DNA of 61,914 nt from a virus, in the IMG/VR virus record IMGVR_UViG_3300046028_003292, positions 1-61,914 of that record; one strand, given 5' to 3'. Made by a program: the position numbers and the translations under genes. Of this stretch, positions 13,156-22,221 are shown piece after piece; within the stretch, counting starts at the first letter, position 1; each line of letters opens with the position of its first letter. The notes under the pieces are model-generated. The model saw only the letters and a list, made by a program, of their open reading frames with translations, ran no database searches and was not told the DNA's origin.

Positions 13156-14097
13156 TTAAAGTTTGATAGTAATATGTTTAACTGAATTCCATTGATAATT
13201 ACGTATACGATTTTTAGTATGATATAATACTGAACCAATACCACTACTTTCATCACCCGGATTCGGCAATGACCATATATATTTCCACATTGGTTCTACA
13301 ATGTCTTTATTCGTTTTACTGTTCATAGCACAACCTCCCATGTAAACTAATGAATCTGCATCAGTTAACTGTTTGGCTTTTATCATAACTGATTCAATTT
13401 GAATTTCAAATACTTGTTGAACAGATGCAGCAATGTCACATTTATCTTGCAAATTTTTAATCTCGTGAGGCCAATCAGATATACCACGATGAAGATTCTT
13501 CTGAGAATGAATCAGACCATTCATATATGTTAATACGAGATTATAATATCTGGTAGAATCTCCCAATTCTGCCATGTTTTGTAATAAGTATTCGTCTTTG
13601 ATTGGTGTATGTCCCACTAACTTAGTAAATGCACTATAAAATAATCCTAAACTATGTGGATAATTGCGACTCCATACTTTATGTAATTCACCGTGTTTAG
13701 CTTGCCAAATTGTAGCACATTCAAATTCTCCTATTGCATCAAGAACCACAATTGCACAGTTACTAAATGGACTTGTATAATATCCAGCCGCCGCATGACT
13801 AGAATGATGTGAAGTATACGTAATAGGCGCTGATGTATATAGATTCATATAATTTTTTGGTAATACACTAAAATCAAATGCCCTATTATATTGACCAGCA
13901 TATATTTGCCGAGCCTTTTTTATCCAAGGATTTTCATACCAAAAAATTCGGTCAGGAGTTCCGTGTTCAAGTGCTAAATCAATGTTTAAACTTGATATTT
14001 GATCATGTTGACCAACATAATTGTCAATAAATTTATCATCTTTAAATACGGCAATACCATGTCCGTGGTTTAATGCGTTTACTCCCCAATGTATCAT
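13156..14097 (-). CDS. Carbamoyltransferase N-terminal domain (NodU/CmcH/TobZ type), C-terminus missing
   Basis: The 313-residue product matches the Kae1-like domain of NodU/CmcH O-carbamoyltransferases. It has HHSSHAAAGYYTSPF (metal/ATP-site histidines), VVLDAIGEFECATIW and PHSLGLFYSAFTKLVGHTPI. In that family this domain binds carbamoyl adenylate and a second, C-terminal domain (about 200 residues) makes the adenylate from carbamoyl phosphate. Full proteins have roughly 550-600 residues, so this one lacks the second domain. It may need a host partner or do a different reaction. Its ATG overlaps the preceding small gene's stop (ATGA). Confidence 0.75.
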   Translation of the reverse strand: MIHWGVNALNHGHGIAVFKDDKFIDNYVGQHDQISSLNIDLALEHGTPDRIFWYENPWIKKARQIYAGQYNRAFDFSVLPKNYMNLYTSAPITYTSHHSSHAAAGYYTSPFSNCAIVVLDAIGEFECATIWQAKHGELHKVWSRNYPHSLGLFYSAFTKLVGHTPIKDEYLLQNMAELGDSTRYYNLVLTYMNGLIHSQKNLHRGISDWPHEIKNLQDKCDIAASVQQVFEIQIESVMIKAKQLTDADSLVYMGGCAMNSKTNKDIVEPMWKYIWSLPNPGDESSGIGSVLYHTKNRIRNYQWNSVKHITIKL

Positions 14098-14192
14098 TTG
14101 TATATAAATGGATCTTTTTCACGTAATTCTTTTAGACGTTTTTTAAATCTATATTCTCTGATCAGACGTTTGAAAAATTTGACTATAAACAT
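14094..14192 (-). CDS. 32-residue basic peptide
   Basis: The peptide begins MFIVKFFKRLIREYRFKKRL and is a strongly basic amphipathic helix. GGAG lies 7 nt before the ATG at 14192, a late-type core lies at 14212-14218, and the stop overlaps the start of the carbamoyltransferase gene. That context supports real translation, perhaps mainly to couple the next gene. A longer frame upstream to 14288 has no ribosome site. Confidence 0.5.
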   Translation of the reverse strand: MFIVKFFKRLIREYRFKKRLKELREKDPFIYK

Positions 14193-14211
14193 AATATTAC
14201 TCCATGTGATA

Positions 14212-14218
14212 TATTTAT
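14212..14218 (-). promoter_or_regulatory. Late-promoter-like core (ATAAATA)
   Basis: AATAAATATATCAC on the minus strand precedes the GGAG of the 32-residue peptide by about 8 nt and would drive it together with the carbamoyltransferase gene. Confidence 0.45.
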
Positions 14219-14294
14219 TAATATAAATACATTCTGGAGAATCAGAATCTATCAATAGTATGAATGAACGGTAATACACAAAAGTCATTATAAT

Positions 14295-15467
14295 TCATAG
14301 TATAGTTTTATAATCAGAATTTCTGAATCGATCAGTTTCTTGAAGTTTATAAATTATCTGTTCAAATTTTATGGAATTATCTTTACTCATCATATAATTG
14401 ATCAACCCACGACAACGATCTATATAATCATAATCATGATTGTTTTCAGTTAGCCATAGTATATAACTTTCCCATCGTTCTACAATCTGATTTTTTTTAT
14501 CCAATGGTAAAACCGTGGGATCCATATTTTCTGGTTGATGAGCAATACTATACATAATATCTTTGGCGGAACATATATGTGTTGACAATAGATTCTGTCC
14601 CAAGTCAGGAAGAGACAACATACTCATTACACTAGCCACACTATTTATTTTTATTTTGACATGTGGCGTCTGTTGCTTTACTGTCAAAATATTATTAATA
14701 ACTGAATCATAATCAGATCCATATCTGATATAATCATTGACATGTTTATAACCATCCAAACTAACAATTACAGTAATATTAGTAAATTTGTTCCATAGAT
14801 CAGTCAACTGCTTATCTCTATATTGAATGTTTGTCAAATTAGTATTATAGGTTAAACTTGGATCTAATTCATGTTCTATTAAGATATTCAGTAGATTATA
14901 GTTTTCTTCAGTTATCAGTGGTTCACCACCAGCCAAATATATTTCTTTAACCTGAACTAGATCATTAAAAATTTCGTCTATAATCTCATGATCTAATCTA
15001 TGTAGAGTTTTATTTTTTCTATTATGTATTTTATTGAATTCAACCGCAATGCTACTGCTAAAAGTAGGACTGCATGTTAAACATTTTAAATTACATAAAT
15101 TTCCAAATCTTATATCCAAGTACAATGGTTCAAAATGTTCAACTGTTCCATCTTGTAGTATTTCAATTGGTTTATCAGAAGACTCAGCAATATTATTTAT
15201 TTTTTGTTTATAAGGAGTCATATTCATTTTCATCTGAGACTCACATTTGTAACAGCCTGCAGGAATTTTATGTTGTATAAATTCCGATCTAATTTGAATC
15301 ATTCTTGGATGATTCATTGATTCTAAAATTGAATGAGTATTATTTAATACTGAAAATTCATGATTCTTATCCTCATACAAACAACATGGCAATAATCTAC
15401 TATCTGGATTAACATATAAATGAGTCCAAGGAGCGTAACAAAATAGATCAGATGATTTGTTATTCAT
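14295..15467 (-). CDS. Radical SAM protein 1, with N-terminal auxiliary Cys region
   Basis: Radical SAM enzymes use a CxxxCxxC-bound 4Fe-4S cluster to split SAM into a 5'-deoxyadenosyl radical. Here the motif is CNLKCLTC (C125, C129, C132) and AGGEP follows at about 175. The first 80 residues carry five Cys (C10, C28, C29, C72, C75) in a SPASM/twitch-like pattern, placed before the core rather than after it. The 390-residue protein is the last of the eight-gene run and overlaps the preceding gene by 8 nt. Twitch/SPASM enzymes often act on peptides or sugars; the substrate here is unknown. Confidence 0.85.
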   Translation of the reverse strand: MNNKSSDLFCYAPWTHLYVNPDSRLLPCCLYEDKNHEFSVLNNTHSILESMNHPRMIQIRSEFIQHKIPAGCYKCESQMKMNMTPYKQKINNIAESSDKPIEILQDGTVEHFEPLYLDIRFGNLCNLKCLTCSPTFSSSIAVEFNKIHNRKNKTLHRLDHEIIDEIFNDLVQVKEIYLAGGEPLITEENYNLLNILIEHELDPSLTYNTNLTNIQYRDKQLTDLWNKFTNITVIVSLDGYKHVNDYIRYGSDYDSVINNILTVKQQTPHVKIKINSVASVMSMLSLPDLGQNLLSTHICSAKDIMYSIAHQPENMDPTVLPLDKKNQIVERWESYILWLTENNHDYDYIDRCRGLINYMMSKDNSIKFEQIIYKLQETDRFRNSDYKTIL

Positions 15468-16716
15468 TATTCATTAGTAATTGATTAAGTTCTGGAAATG
15501 TTTCTGAAAAGTTAGTTTTTCTAATTGTATCTAAATGTGTCACATACTCAGTAATGGCTTCAATATTAGTATTAGAAGATTCTAAAATCCAACTAAGATT
15601 GCTTTTCAGTGACGTAAAATAATATTCAGGAAATTTGTCATTGACTTCAAGTAAAAATTCCTGTATTTTCTGTTCAATTTTATTCTTAACATTTTTTGGA
15701 AGAATCTGTGGATTTAAATATGTTGGATTGTATACTCTTCCCAAAACAATAGGATATCTAGTAGTATTTTTATAGTCTAATTTCATCCACCAGCGATATA
15801 ATTCTACTAAATCTAAAACATTAAGAGCATGTATACTGGTTAAGATCATTGTTTTTGCACCACTAGCAATGCTAAGATTAACATTATGTTCTATCTCAGA
15901 CCATTGAGCAGGATATCTGACATAGTAATTTTTATCATCATATCCATCTATAGAGAACATCAATTCTATTTCTTTAAATTTTGGAATCAATGACCAAAAC
16001 GAAGTGGGTATTTGAGTTCCATTAGTATGAAATCTAATTTTAATATGTTCACTATGTCCAGTATCTACCATGTACTGTATTAAATTATTAATGCTTTTTG
16101 ATAAGAACGGTTCGCCCCCGCCAAATATTATTTCTTGTAGTTCTGGAACTAATATTTCAAATTCTTTCCAAAATTCTGGTTTTTCAACCCACGTAAACTG
16201 ACCAATGTCAATCATTGAGTTACTAGTCCATATGGATTTCAGTGATGGATTTTGACTGATTTCACTTAATAGTTTACTATCAGCCAACCATTTAGAACTT
16301 TCATTTGGACGACACATTATACATTTTAGATTACATGTATTTCCGGCTCTAATATCTAGTGTAAATGGATCAATACTACTATGTCCGAATTCATCTACTG
16401 ATTCTAAAGCTAAATCAAGTTTTTCTGAGTATTTAGATGAATAAAACTTATTTGATTTAAGTCTATGACTTTCTATACCATACTCTTCATCGAAATAGCA
16501 TTGTTTACAATTTTTAACTGGCTGATCTGCCATCATTGCCAATCGTATACTTTTCATGTCATTGCTGTTCCATGCCTGCTTTATAGTCATTGAATTTAAA
16601 TTATCAGATGTTCCGGCGGCAATACAACATGGAGTGACATTGCCATTGGTCAACGTTGCCATGTGAATAAATGGGTATACACAAAAAGTTTTAGATTCTT
16701 TTAAATTAAATTTCAT
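15460..16716 (-). CDS. Radical SAM protein 2, with N-terminal auxiliary Cys region
   Basis: The 418-residue protein has the same order as its downstream neighbour. The N-terminal Cys set is C12, C30, C31, C70 and C73 (CVYPFIHMA, TPCCIA, CKQC). The core motif is CNLKCIMC (C128, C132, C135), with GGGEPFLS after it. Its sequence is well diverged from the neighbours, which argues against a recent duplication. It overlaps the next gene by 8 nt and the previous one by 4 nt (ATGA). Confidence 0.85.
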   Translation of the reverse strand: MKFNLKESKTFCVYPFIHMATLTNGNVTPCCIAAGTSDNLNSMTIKQAWNSNDMKSIRLAMMADQPVKNCKQCYFDEEYGIESHRLKSNKFYSSKYSEKLDLALESVDEFGHSSIDPFTLDIRAGNTCNLKCIMCRPNESSKWLADSKLLSEISQNPSLKSIWTSNSMIDIGQFTWVEKPEFWKEFEILVPELQEIIFGGGEPFLSKSINNLIQYMVDTGHSEHIKIRFHTNGTQIPTSFWSLIPKFKEIELMFSIDGYDDKNYYVRYPAQWSEIEHNVNLSIASGAKTMILTSIHALNVLDLVELYRWWMKLDYKNTTRYPIVLGRVYNPTYLNPQILPKNVKNKIEQKIQEFLLEVNDKFPEYYFTSLKSNLSWILESSNTNIEAITEYVTHLDTIRKTNFSETFPELNQLLMNNE

Positions 16717-17627
16717 ATGACCTTGTTTAGTTTGGGAAAAACTATATCAAAATTAGTATTACGCTTTTTATCCATACTAATAATAAAATTACGAAGTAAT
16801 ACATTTTGTCTTTGATCTTTATGTTGCCACATAAAATCTAAACATCCTTTGAGAGAATTAATTAATAATTTGTGACAGTCATCTTGATTGCATTGGCCAA
16901 TAAAGTCCCAAATTATTTGATTTATATATTCTTTAGTATGTTGTTCAACAAATCTTACATCCATCCAAGTTGGTCTATGAACATATTTAAAAGTTAAAGG
17001 ATTATAATCCAAGTTTAAATTTAAACTGAATATCCACTTAATTATATCAGGAAAACAACTTAAGCTTAATGAATGAACCGATAGAGCGAAATATATTTTA
17101 ACATTTGAATATGACATTGATTTTTTTACATTATCAACTACGGATTCCCATCTAATTGGCCATCTAAGATATTCGGCTTGTTCTTCAGTAGCATCAATGC
17201 TGAATGTTATAATGACCTGATTAAATTTTTCTAATATTTCAAAAAACCAATCAGGAATTGACATTCCACTAGTAAATATTTTTAATGTTATCTTACTGGC
17301 ATGATCATGATTACTTAAATCTTTTATTAATTTTAATGTGTTTTCACTTTGTAATGGTTCACCACCATTCAAACTAATCTCAGTCAATTGAGTTAAATTT
17401 TGCCAAAAATTATCCCAATATACAGAATTTTTAATTTCAGATTTTTCTGTGAATGCATTTTTAGCTCTGGTTCTATAAAATGCTTTGATTACTCTATGAT
17501 CAGTAATTTGAGTTAAAGAATCAGATTCATTTCTATAGAAATCACTATATGATGGCGAGCAATGAATACACATTGCCTGACAATTTGTATCTAATGCCAA
17601 TTCTATTGATGTATTTAAATTGTTCAT
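16713..17627 (-). CDS. Radical SAM protein 3, short form without N-terminal Cys region
   Basis: At 304 residues this is the shortest family member. The core motif CQAMCIHC (C16, C20, C23) lies at the very start, so the N-terminal auxiliary region of its neighbours is missing. LNGGEPLQS follows. It may use only the one cluster or work in a complex with a longer neighbour. It overlaps both adjacent genes by 4 nt (ATGA), which suggests matched production. Confidence 0.8.
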   Translation of the reverse strand: MNNLNTSIELALDTNCQAMCIHCSPSYSDFYRNESDSLTQITDHRVIKAFYRTRAKNAFTEKSEIKNSVYWDNFWQNLTQLTEISLNGGEPLQSENTLKLIKDLSNHDHASKITLKIFTSGMSIPDWFFEILEKFNQVIITFSIDATEEQAEYLRWPIRWESVVDNVKKSMSYSNVKIYFALSVHSLSLSCFPDIIKWIFSLNLNLDYNPLTFKYVHRPTWMDVRFVEQHTKEYINQIIWDFIGQCNQDDCHKLLINSLKGCLDFMWQHKDQRQNVLLRNFIISMDKKRNTNFDIVFPKLNKVI

Positions 17628-18907
17628 AGTTTTGAAATCAATTGATATAATTCCGGATTAACAGTGTTTAAACTCTGTTCTCTATGCTGATCCAGAAGCA
17701 GTGTAAACTCTTTAAATTTTATAAGTTCTGTCTCATTATACATGTCTTTATTACATTTGTCAACTATTACATTAATTCTACCCACAAAATGAGGATTTAA
17801 TGATGATCTAGATGTTTTCAAAAACTCGTTAAGTTTAATCAATGCTCGTTGTTTCATATCATATGGGAGAATTTCAAACGTCAAGTGAGTGGGAAATGTT
17901 AATACTATAGGTAAAATGTTTACTCTATTAAATCCATATTCTTCATTTATTGAATCAATCCATTTAAAGAATTCAGTGATCTGACTGAGATTAACCGACT
18001 GAACAACTGGAGTGCAATGTATAGTTATTCTATGTGGATCCATTTTTGCCAATTTACGAATGTTGGTTTCAAATACCGACCACTTGGCTGGATATCTAAG
18101 ATACTCATGAACATTACCATATCCCTCACAACTTGCCAAAAATGTCACACTCTTAAACTGATTTATTAAATCCAAAAACTTAGGTTGAATGTTTGTCATG
18201 TTAGTACTAAAAATTAATGACACAGACTGTGATCGTCCAGTTTCAACCAATCTATTCAATATTGCATAGTTTTGTTCAATAATAGTTGGTTCACCACCAG
18301 TAAAATATAGTTGTTCTACGTTGTCTTCTTGAGATACAAAATTTTCCCAAAATTCAGATGTTTGATACCAATCATTGATATTGTCAACTTTTTTATCATT
18401 GAACAAAAAATATTTTCTTATTTCCGGATTATTAATCTGTATTTCTCTTGACTCTTTTAACAATTGTACACTATTAACAGGACCACAACTTCTACATTTT
18501 AGATTACACATATTGCCAAATCTCAAATCAAAATATTTAATATCTGGTTCAATTTGATAATCTTGTAATTCACTGTCTAGTATCTTTTGAGTTAGTTCTG
18601 GGTCTTTTTCAAACCATCCTTTAGTATATGTCTGTCGCTGACTAATACCGCCAGAAGATTCTTCATCGTAACATGTCTGACATGTAGTTGGGCGAACGTC
18701 TGTCATCATATCTTTTCTCAGTGATTTCATATAATCGCTGTTGAAAAATGTTTCAATTTTATCATACCCTAAATTATATGGCTTGCCAGTTGCATCCACA
18801 TTTCTATTTCTTGTCAGACAGCATGGTTTAATTTCCCCACCAGGATCTGCAGCCACATGAATGAATGGCAAAACACAGAAACTAGAATTTTTTATTTTAT
18901 TAGACAT
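17624..18907 (-). CDS. Radical SAM protein 4, with N-terminal auxiliary Cys region
   Basis: The 427-residue product has C11, C29, C30, C76 and C79 in the N-terminal part and the core CNLKCRSC (C134, C138, C141), then FTGGEPTI. CVLPFIHVAADPGGEIKPCC is close to the equivalent in proteins 2 and 5. It overlaps its upstream neighbour by 8 nt and its downstream one by 4 nt. Confidence 0.85.
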   Translation of the reverse strand: MSNKIKNSSFCVLPFIHVAADPGGEIKPCCLTRNRNVDATGKPYNLGYDKIETFFNSDYMKSLRKDMMTDVRPTTCQTCYDEESSGGISQRQTYTKGWFEKDPELTQKILDSELQDYQIEPDIKYFDLRFGNMCNLKCRSCGPVNSVQLLKESREIQINNPEIRKYFLFNDKKVDNINDWYQTSEFWENFVSQEDNVEQLYFTGGEPTIIEQNYAILNRLVETGRSQSVSLIFSTNMTNIQPKFLDLINQFKSVTFLASCEGYGNVHEYLRYPAKWSVFETNIRKLAKMDPHRITIHCTPVVQSVNLSQITEFFKWIDSINEEYGFNRVNILPIVLTFPTHLTFEILPYDMKQRALIKLNEFLKTSRSSLNPHFVGRINVIVDKCNKDMYNETELIKFKEFTLLLDQHREQSLNTVNPELYQLISKL

Positions 18908-20162
18908 TGATATCTTCTTGATTATAATAATTTAAATAATATTCGGCAACTTCCGGTATATTGACACGAAAATCTTGATTTCTTTCTTTATCAGTAACTT
19001 TGGTAAAATACAAAAATTCTTGAAATGTATTAACATCTGAACTAAGATTAATAGTCTCAATAATATTGGTCAATCGGCCCTTGAGCCAATGACTATTTTT
19101 AAAGTTATTAACCAAATCACTGTTCATCAATTCATTCAACCGTTTGAGAGCCTCAATTTTCATTTCATCTGGCATATTATTAACTGCTAAAAATTTTGGA
19201 TTACTAAGCATACAGAGTACTGGAGTAATATTTAATTCAGATATAGTCCATTCTAGAATTTCTTTTAAATATAACACATTTAGATTTTGAACAGTAGTAT
19301 TAGTGGTCAAGTAAAAATTTTCATTTAAATATGGACGTAATTTAATTAAATTTTCCTCAATAGTAGTCCAAGATAATCCACTTCTAATATATTCATGAAC
19401 TTGTTTATATCCATCTAAACTAATATCAATGTTAACGGTTTTAAATGTACTTAAATCTTCTAACAATTGTACAGTGATTTTAGTAAAATTAGTATTGACA
19501 TACAGATCAATATGTTTACTATGGCCAGATTTTGCTGCTTCGGATATCAAGTGATTAGTTGATTCATTTAAAAATGGTTCTCCTCCACTGAATCTTAATA
19601 CTTCAATGTTTTCAAAATTTTTAATAGTTTCTAAAAAATACTTGTCATGTATTACAGTACTACTGCCTGAGCCAAAACTTAATTTATGCCATCCTGGTTC
19701 AGTTTTTTGTATTTTGTTATACTCTTTTTCAATAAGTATACTACATGATGGGTAACACATACGACATTTTAGATTACATATGCTACCGGTTCTAACTTCA
19801 ACACTGACTGGTCCAGTCATGGTTGTTTCACTGAGATATTCATCATACATTTTCTGAAATTCTGGTCTTTTTGGACCATTATACCAATATGACAATAGAT
19901 CCAATCTCAGACTACTACCACCCTTGTCTTCCGCTTTATAACAGACTTGACACTGTGGTAATTTTACATCATTGATCATTTTTTTACGAACATTGTTAAG
20001 TTCATTACAGTTCCATACTTCAGTCATATTTGCACTGTCACTACTGAACAATTTTCCATCATTGTCTTTTATTCCGTCATTGATCAGACAACAATATTTA
20101 ATTTTACTGTCGGTGCTATTAGTCAGATATATAAATGGATTGGGACAAAATGAAGAATTCAT
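18900..20162 (-). CDS. Radical SAM protein 5, with N-terminal auxiliary Cys region
   Basis: The 420-residue product has an N-terminal Cys set (C6, C24, C25, C71, C74, plus C52) and the core CNLKCRMC (C129, C133, C136), then FSGGEPFLN. It shares the domain order of proteins 1, 2 and 4 but little direct sequence. It starts in the last base of the preceding gene's stop codon, so the two are coupled. Confidence 0.85.
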   Translation of the reverse strand: MNSSFCPNPFIYLTNSTDSKIKYCCLINDGIKDNDGKLFSSDSANMTEVWNCNELNNVRKKMINDVKLPQCQVCYKAEDKGGSSLRLDLLSYWYNGPKRPEFQKMYDEYLSETTMTGPVSVEVRTGSICNLKCRMCYPSCSILIEKEYNKIQKTEPGWHKLSFGSGSSTVIHDKYFLETIKNFENIEVLRFSGGEPFLNESTNHLISEAAKSGHSKHIDLYVNTNFTKITVQLLEDLSTFKTVNIDISLDGYKQVHEYIRSGLSWTTIEENLIKLRPYLNENFYLTTNTTVQNLNVLYLKEILEWTISELNITPVLCMLSNPKFLAVNNMPDEMKIEALKRLNELMNSDLVNNFKNSHWLKGRLTNIIETINLSSDVNTFQEFLYFTKVTDKERNQDFRVNIPEVAEYYLNYYNQEDINV

Positions 20163-21133
20163 TAATACTTACTCACTTCTATATCAACTGAACAAGCACA
20201 TCTTTCCTTATTGCAAATCACTGGATCAATAGGAAGATCAAAATCATCATCTAATAGATTTGCTATTTTACCACCCACATGACAGTAACCTCTATAAACA
20301 TCTTCAAATTCTAATATTAATCCTTCCAAGCCAATATTACATGTCAGACCATTAAATTTATTTAAATCTTTAGCGATAAGAGTCTTATAATCAAGTCTTT
20401 CAGTTGTTTGATCATCATATGTTACAGTAGCTGGCCCACGCCCAATTTTTCCACCACTTTGAGCTAGTTTATGTTTTGGTATATCATGAGATCCATAAAA
20501 ATTAGGAGGATTTGCTAAAAATTGTCTTTGCTCTTCAGTATAAGAATATAGTAGACCTTCATTAGTAGTTCCAAAATTTTGTTGAATTGGAAGATGAATT
20601 ACACCTACATTTCTCTTGAGTTTTTTAAATTCATTTGCATATCCTATTAGTTCGTCCCAATGATCTGGATCCATCATGATATCAACATTGATCCAACAGT
20701 GTTGGCTTAGATACTCAACTTTTTCATAGAACTTGTCAAATTTAGTAAATTCTGGATGATAACTGAATACCATATGAGTAAGATATGGTTCTATTTCTTT
20801 CCACCATTCTAAACCACGACCACTATTACTAGTCATAGTTACTTCACATCCATTCTCTCTGAGATATTTAACTATCTCTATGAATTCTGGATGTAATGTT
20901 GGTTCACCACCACTAAAGGCAATAATTATTTTAGTATCTGAACTCAATTTACTTTTTAAATTAGTATATAACTTTTTTACATGTTCAAATGTAATATGTC
21001 GTCTATTACCACCATTGAGTCCTGGTGGACAATAACTACATCTATAATTACAAAAATCATGCAGAGTCCAACATATAAAAAATGTTTTTCTGTTTACTGA
21101 ATCCAATTGTCTTTCTATCTTGATTACTTTCAT
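20162..21133 (-). CDS. Radical SAM protein 6, core first with C-terminal Cys cluster
   Basis: The 323-residue product differs from its neighbours. The core motif CNYRCSYC (C28, C32, C35) is near the N-terminus with FSGGEPTLHPEF behind it. Extra Cys lie at the C-terminus (CNIGLEGL, YCHVGG, CNKERCACS), which is the usual SPASM order. Its CxxxCxxC context (CSYCPPGLNGGNRR) is also of another subfamily. It probably does a different step from proteins 1-5. It starts 5 nt after the stop of the unknown gene at 21139. Confidence 0.85.
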   Translation of the reverse strand: MKVIKIERQLDSVNRKTFFICWTLHDFCNYRCSYCPPGLNGGNRRHITFEHVKKLYTNLKSKLSSDTKIIIAFSGGEPTLHPEFIEIVKYLRENGCEVTMTSNSGRGLEWWKEIEPYLTHMVFSYHPEFTKFDKFYEKVEYLSQHCWINVDIMMDPDHWDELIGYANEFKKLKRNVGVIHLPIQQNFGTTNEGLLYSYTEEQRQFLANPPNFYGSHDIPKHKLAQSGGKIGRGPATVTYDDQTTERLDYKTLIAKDLNKFNGLTCNIGLEGLILEFEDVYRGYCHVGGKIANLLDDDFDLPIDPVICNKERCACSVDIEVSKY

Positions 21134-21138
21134 TTATA

Positions 21139-22221
21139 TTAATCCGTGTTTTTACAAAATGATTTAAAAGTTTCGAATAATTCTGATTTCTGTGAAGATT
21201 CAAAATCAACTTTGTTCCAATGATAATCATATATTGATTCAATTATAGTAACATCATTATCATCAATCACTGATATTTTAAAAATATCCAAATATTTACT
21301 AAGATATTGTTCAATTTCCAGAGGAGACATGTTCGTATATGGAGTTAAATCAACCGTTGCTACATGTAACCACCCATGAGCCAAATATTTATCGTCGATT
21401 GAAAGTCCATTCAATTCTAGCCATTTAGCATATTTGTCAATATTATTTTGATGATGAAGTCTATTATCAGTTCCGGCACCAAAATCTATAGTTATTTCCC
21501 CACTAACATATCGTAAACCACTGATACCAGAATCGTGAATATCTTGATCTCCATCTACATATGCTTCCCAATGAATCTTTCCAATTTGACAATAACCTAG
21601 AAACACTCTACCAGCGCCACGTTGAAGAGTAAAATGATCATGATCTTCAGGCTCTAACAATTCTCTTGGGCCATTTATAAATGCTATAATAGCTGATGGA
21701 TTAATTCCATCTGGGTATACATTCTTTGCTCGAATCTGCTTGATTAAAATTTCCATTTCATGACAATGATTGTTTAATTGTCTGATAGCATATCTAGTTT
21801 CATTATCGGCATTTATAAACCAATCACTGATATTCCAAACTTGACCCTGAAGTATTTCAAAATGATGATGTAATTTATTAAACAAATCATGATTCACTTG
21901 AAAATCCGATGTCATAACATTTGACTCATTGAATACTTCTGTTATAATATATTTTTCTGTCCATAGACATTTTGGACTGTCATTATAATTATTAATCACA
22001 TTAATAAATTTCATAAGATTGTTCGTCAAATATTTTAAATCACGAGATCCATCTGGCCAACCTACCCAACAATAATTTTTCTCTAGTTTAAGATTCTCTG
22101 TCAGACAGTGTGTTAGTTTTTCGATCCATTTTTTACCAATTGGGGCATCTTTTGGTATAATATATACATCATGAGTTTCTGACTCATTTAATGGATTTCT
22201 TAATGTTAACTTAACTTTCAT
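21139..22221 (-). CDS. Unknown 360-residue protein inside the radical SAM run
   Basis: No known family is recognised. The protein has no CxxxCxxC and no nucleotide-binding motif. It contains His-rich blocks (FNKLHHHFEILQGQVWN, NNHCHEMEIL, DHDHFTLQRG) that could bind a metal, and the stretch FINGPRELLEPED. It lies between radical SAM proteins 6 and 7 and overlaps the latter by 4 nt (ATGA), so it belongs to the same unit. It could be a partner, a metal enzyme or a substrate carrier. ATG 22221 is chosen because AGGA lies 6 nt upstream; ATG 22236 is the alternative. Confidence 0.65.
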   Translation of the reverse strand: MKVKLTLRNPLNESETHDVYIIPKDAPIGKKWIEKLTHCLTENLKLEKNYCWVGWPDGSRDLKYLTNNLMKFINVINNYNDSPKCLWTEKYIITEVFNESNVMTSDFQVNHDLFNKLHHHFEILQGQVWNISDWFINADNETRYAIRQLNNHCHEMEILIKQIRAKNVYPDGINPSAIIAFINGPRELLEPEDHDHFTLQRGAGRVFLGYCQIGKIHWEAYVDGDQDIHDSGISGLRYVSGEITIDFGAGTDNRLHHQNNIDKYAKWLELNGLSIDDKYLAHGWLHVATVDLTPYTNMSPLEIEQYLSKYLDIFKISVIDDNDVTIIESIYDYHWNKVDFESSQKSELFETFKSFCKNTD

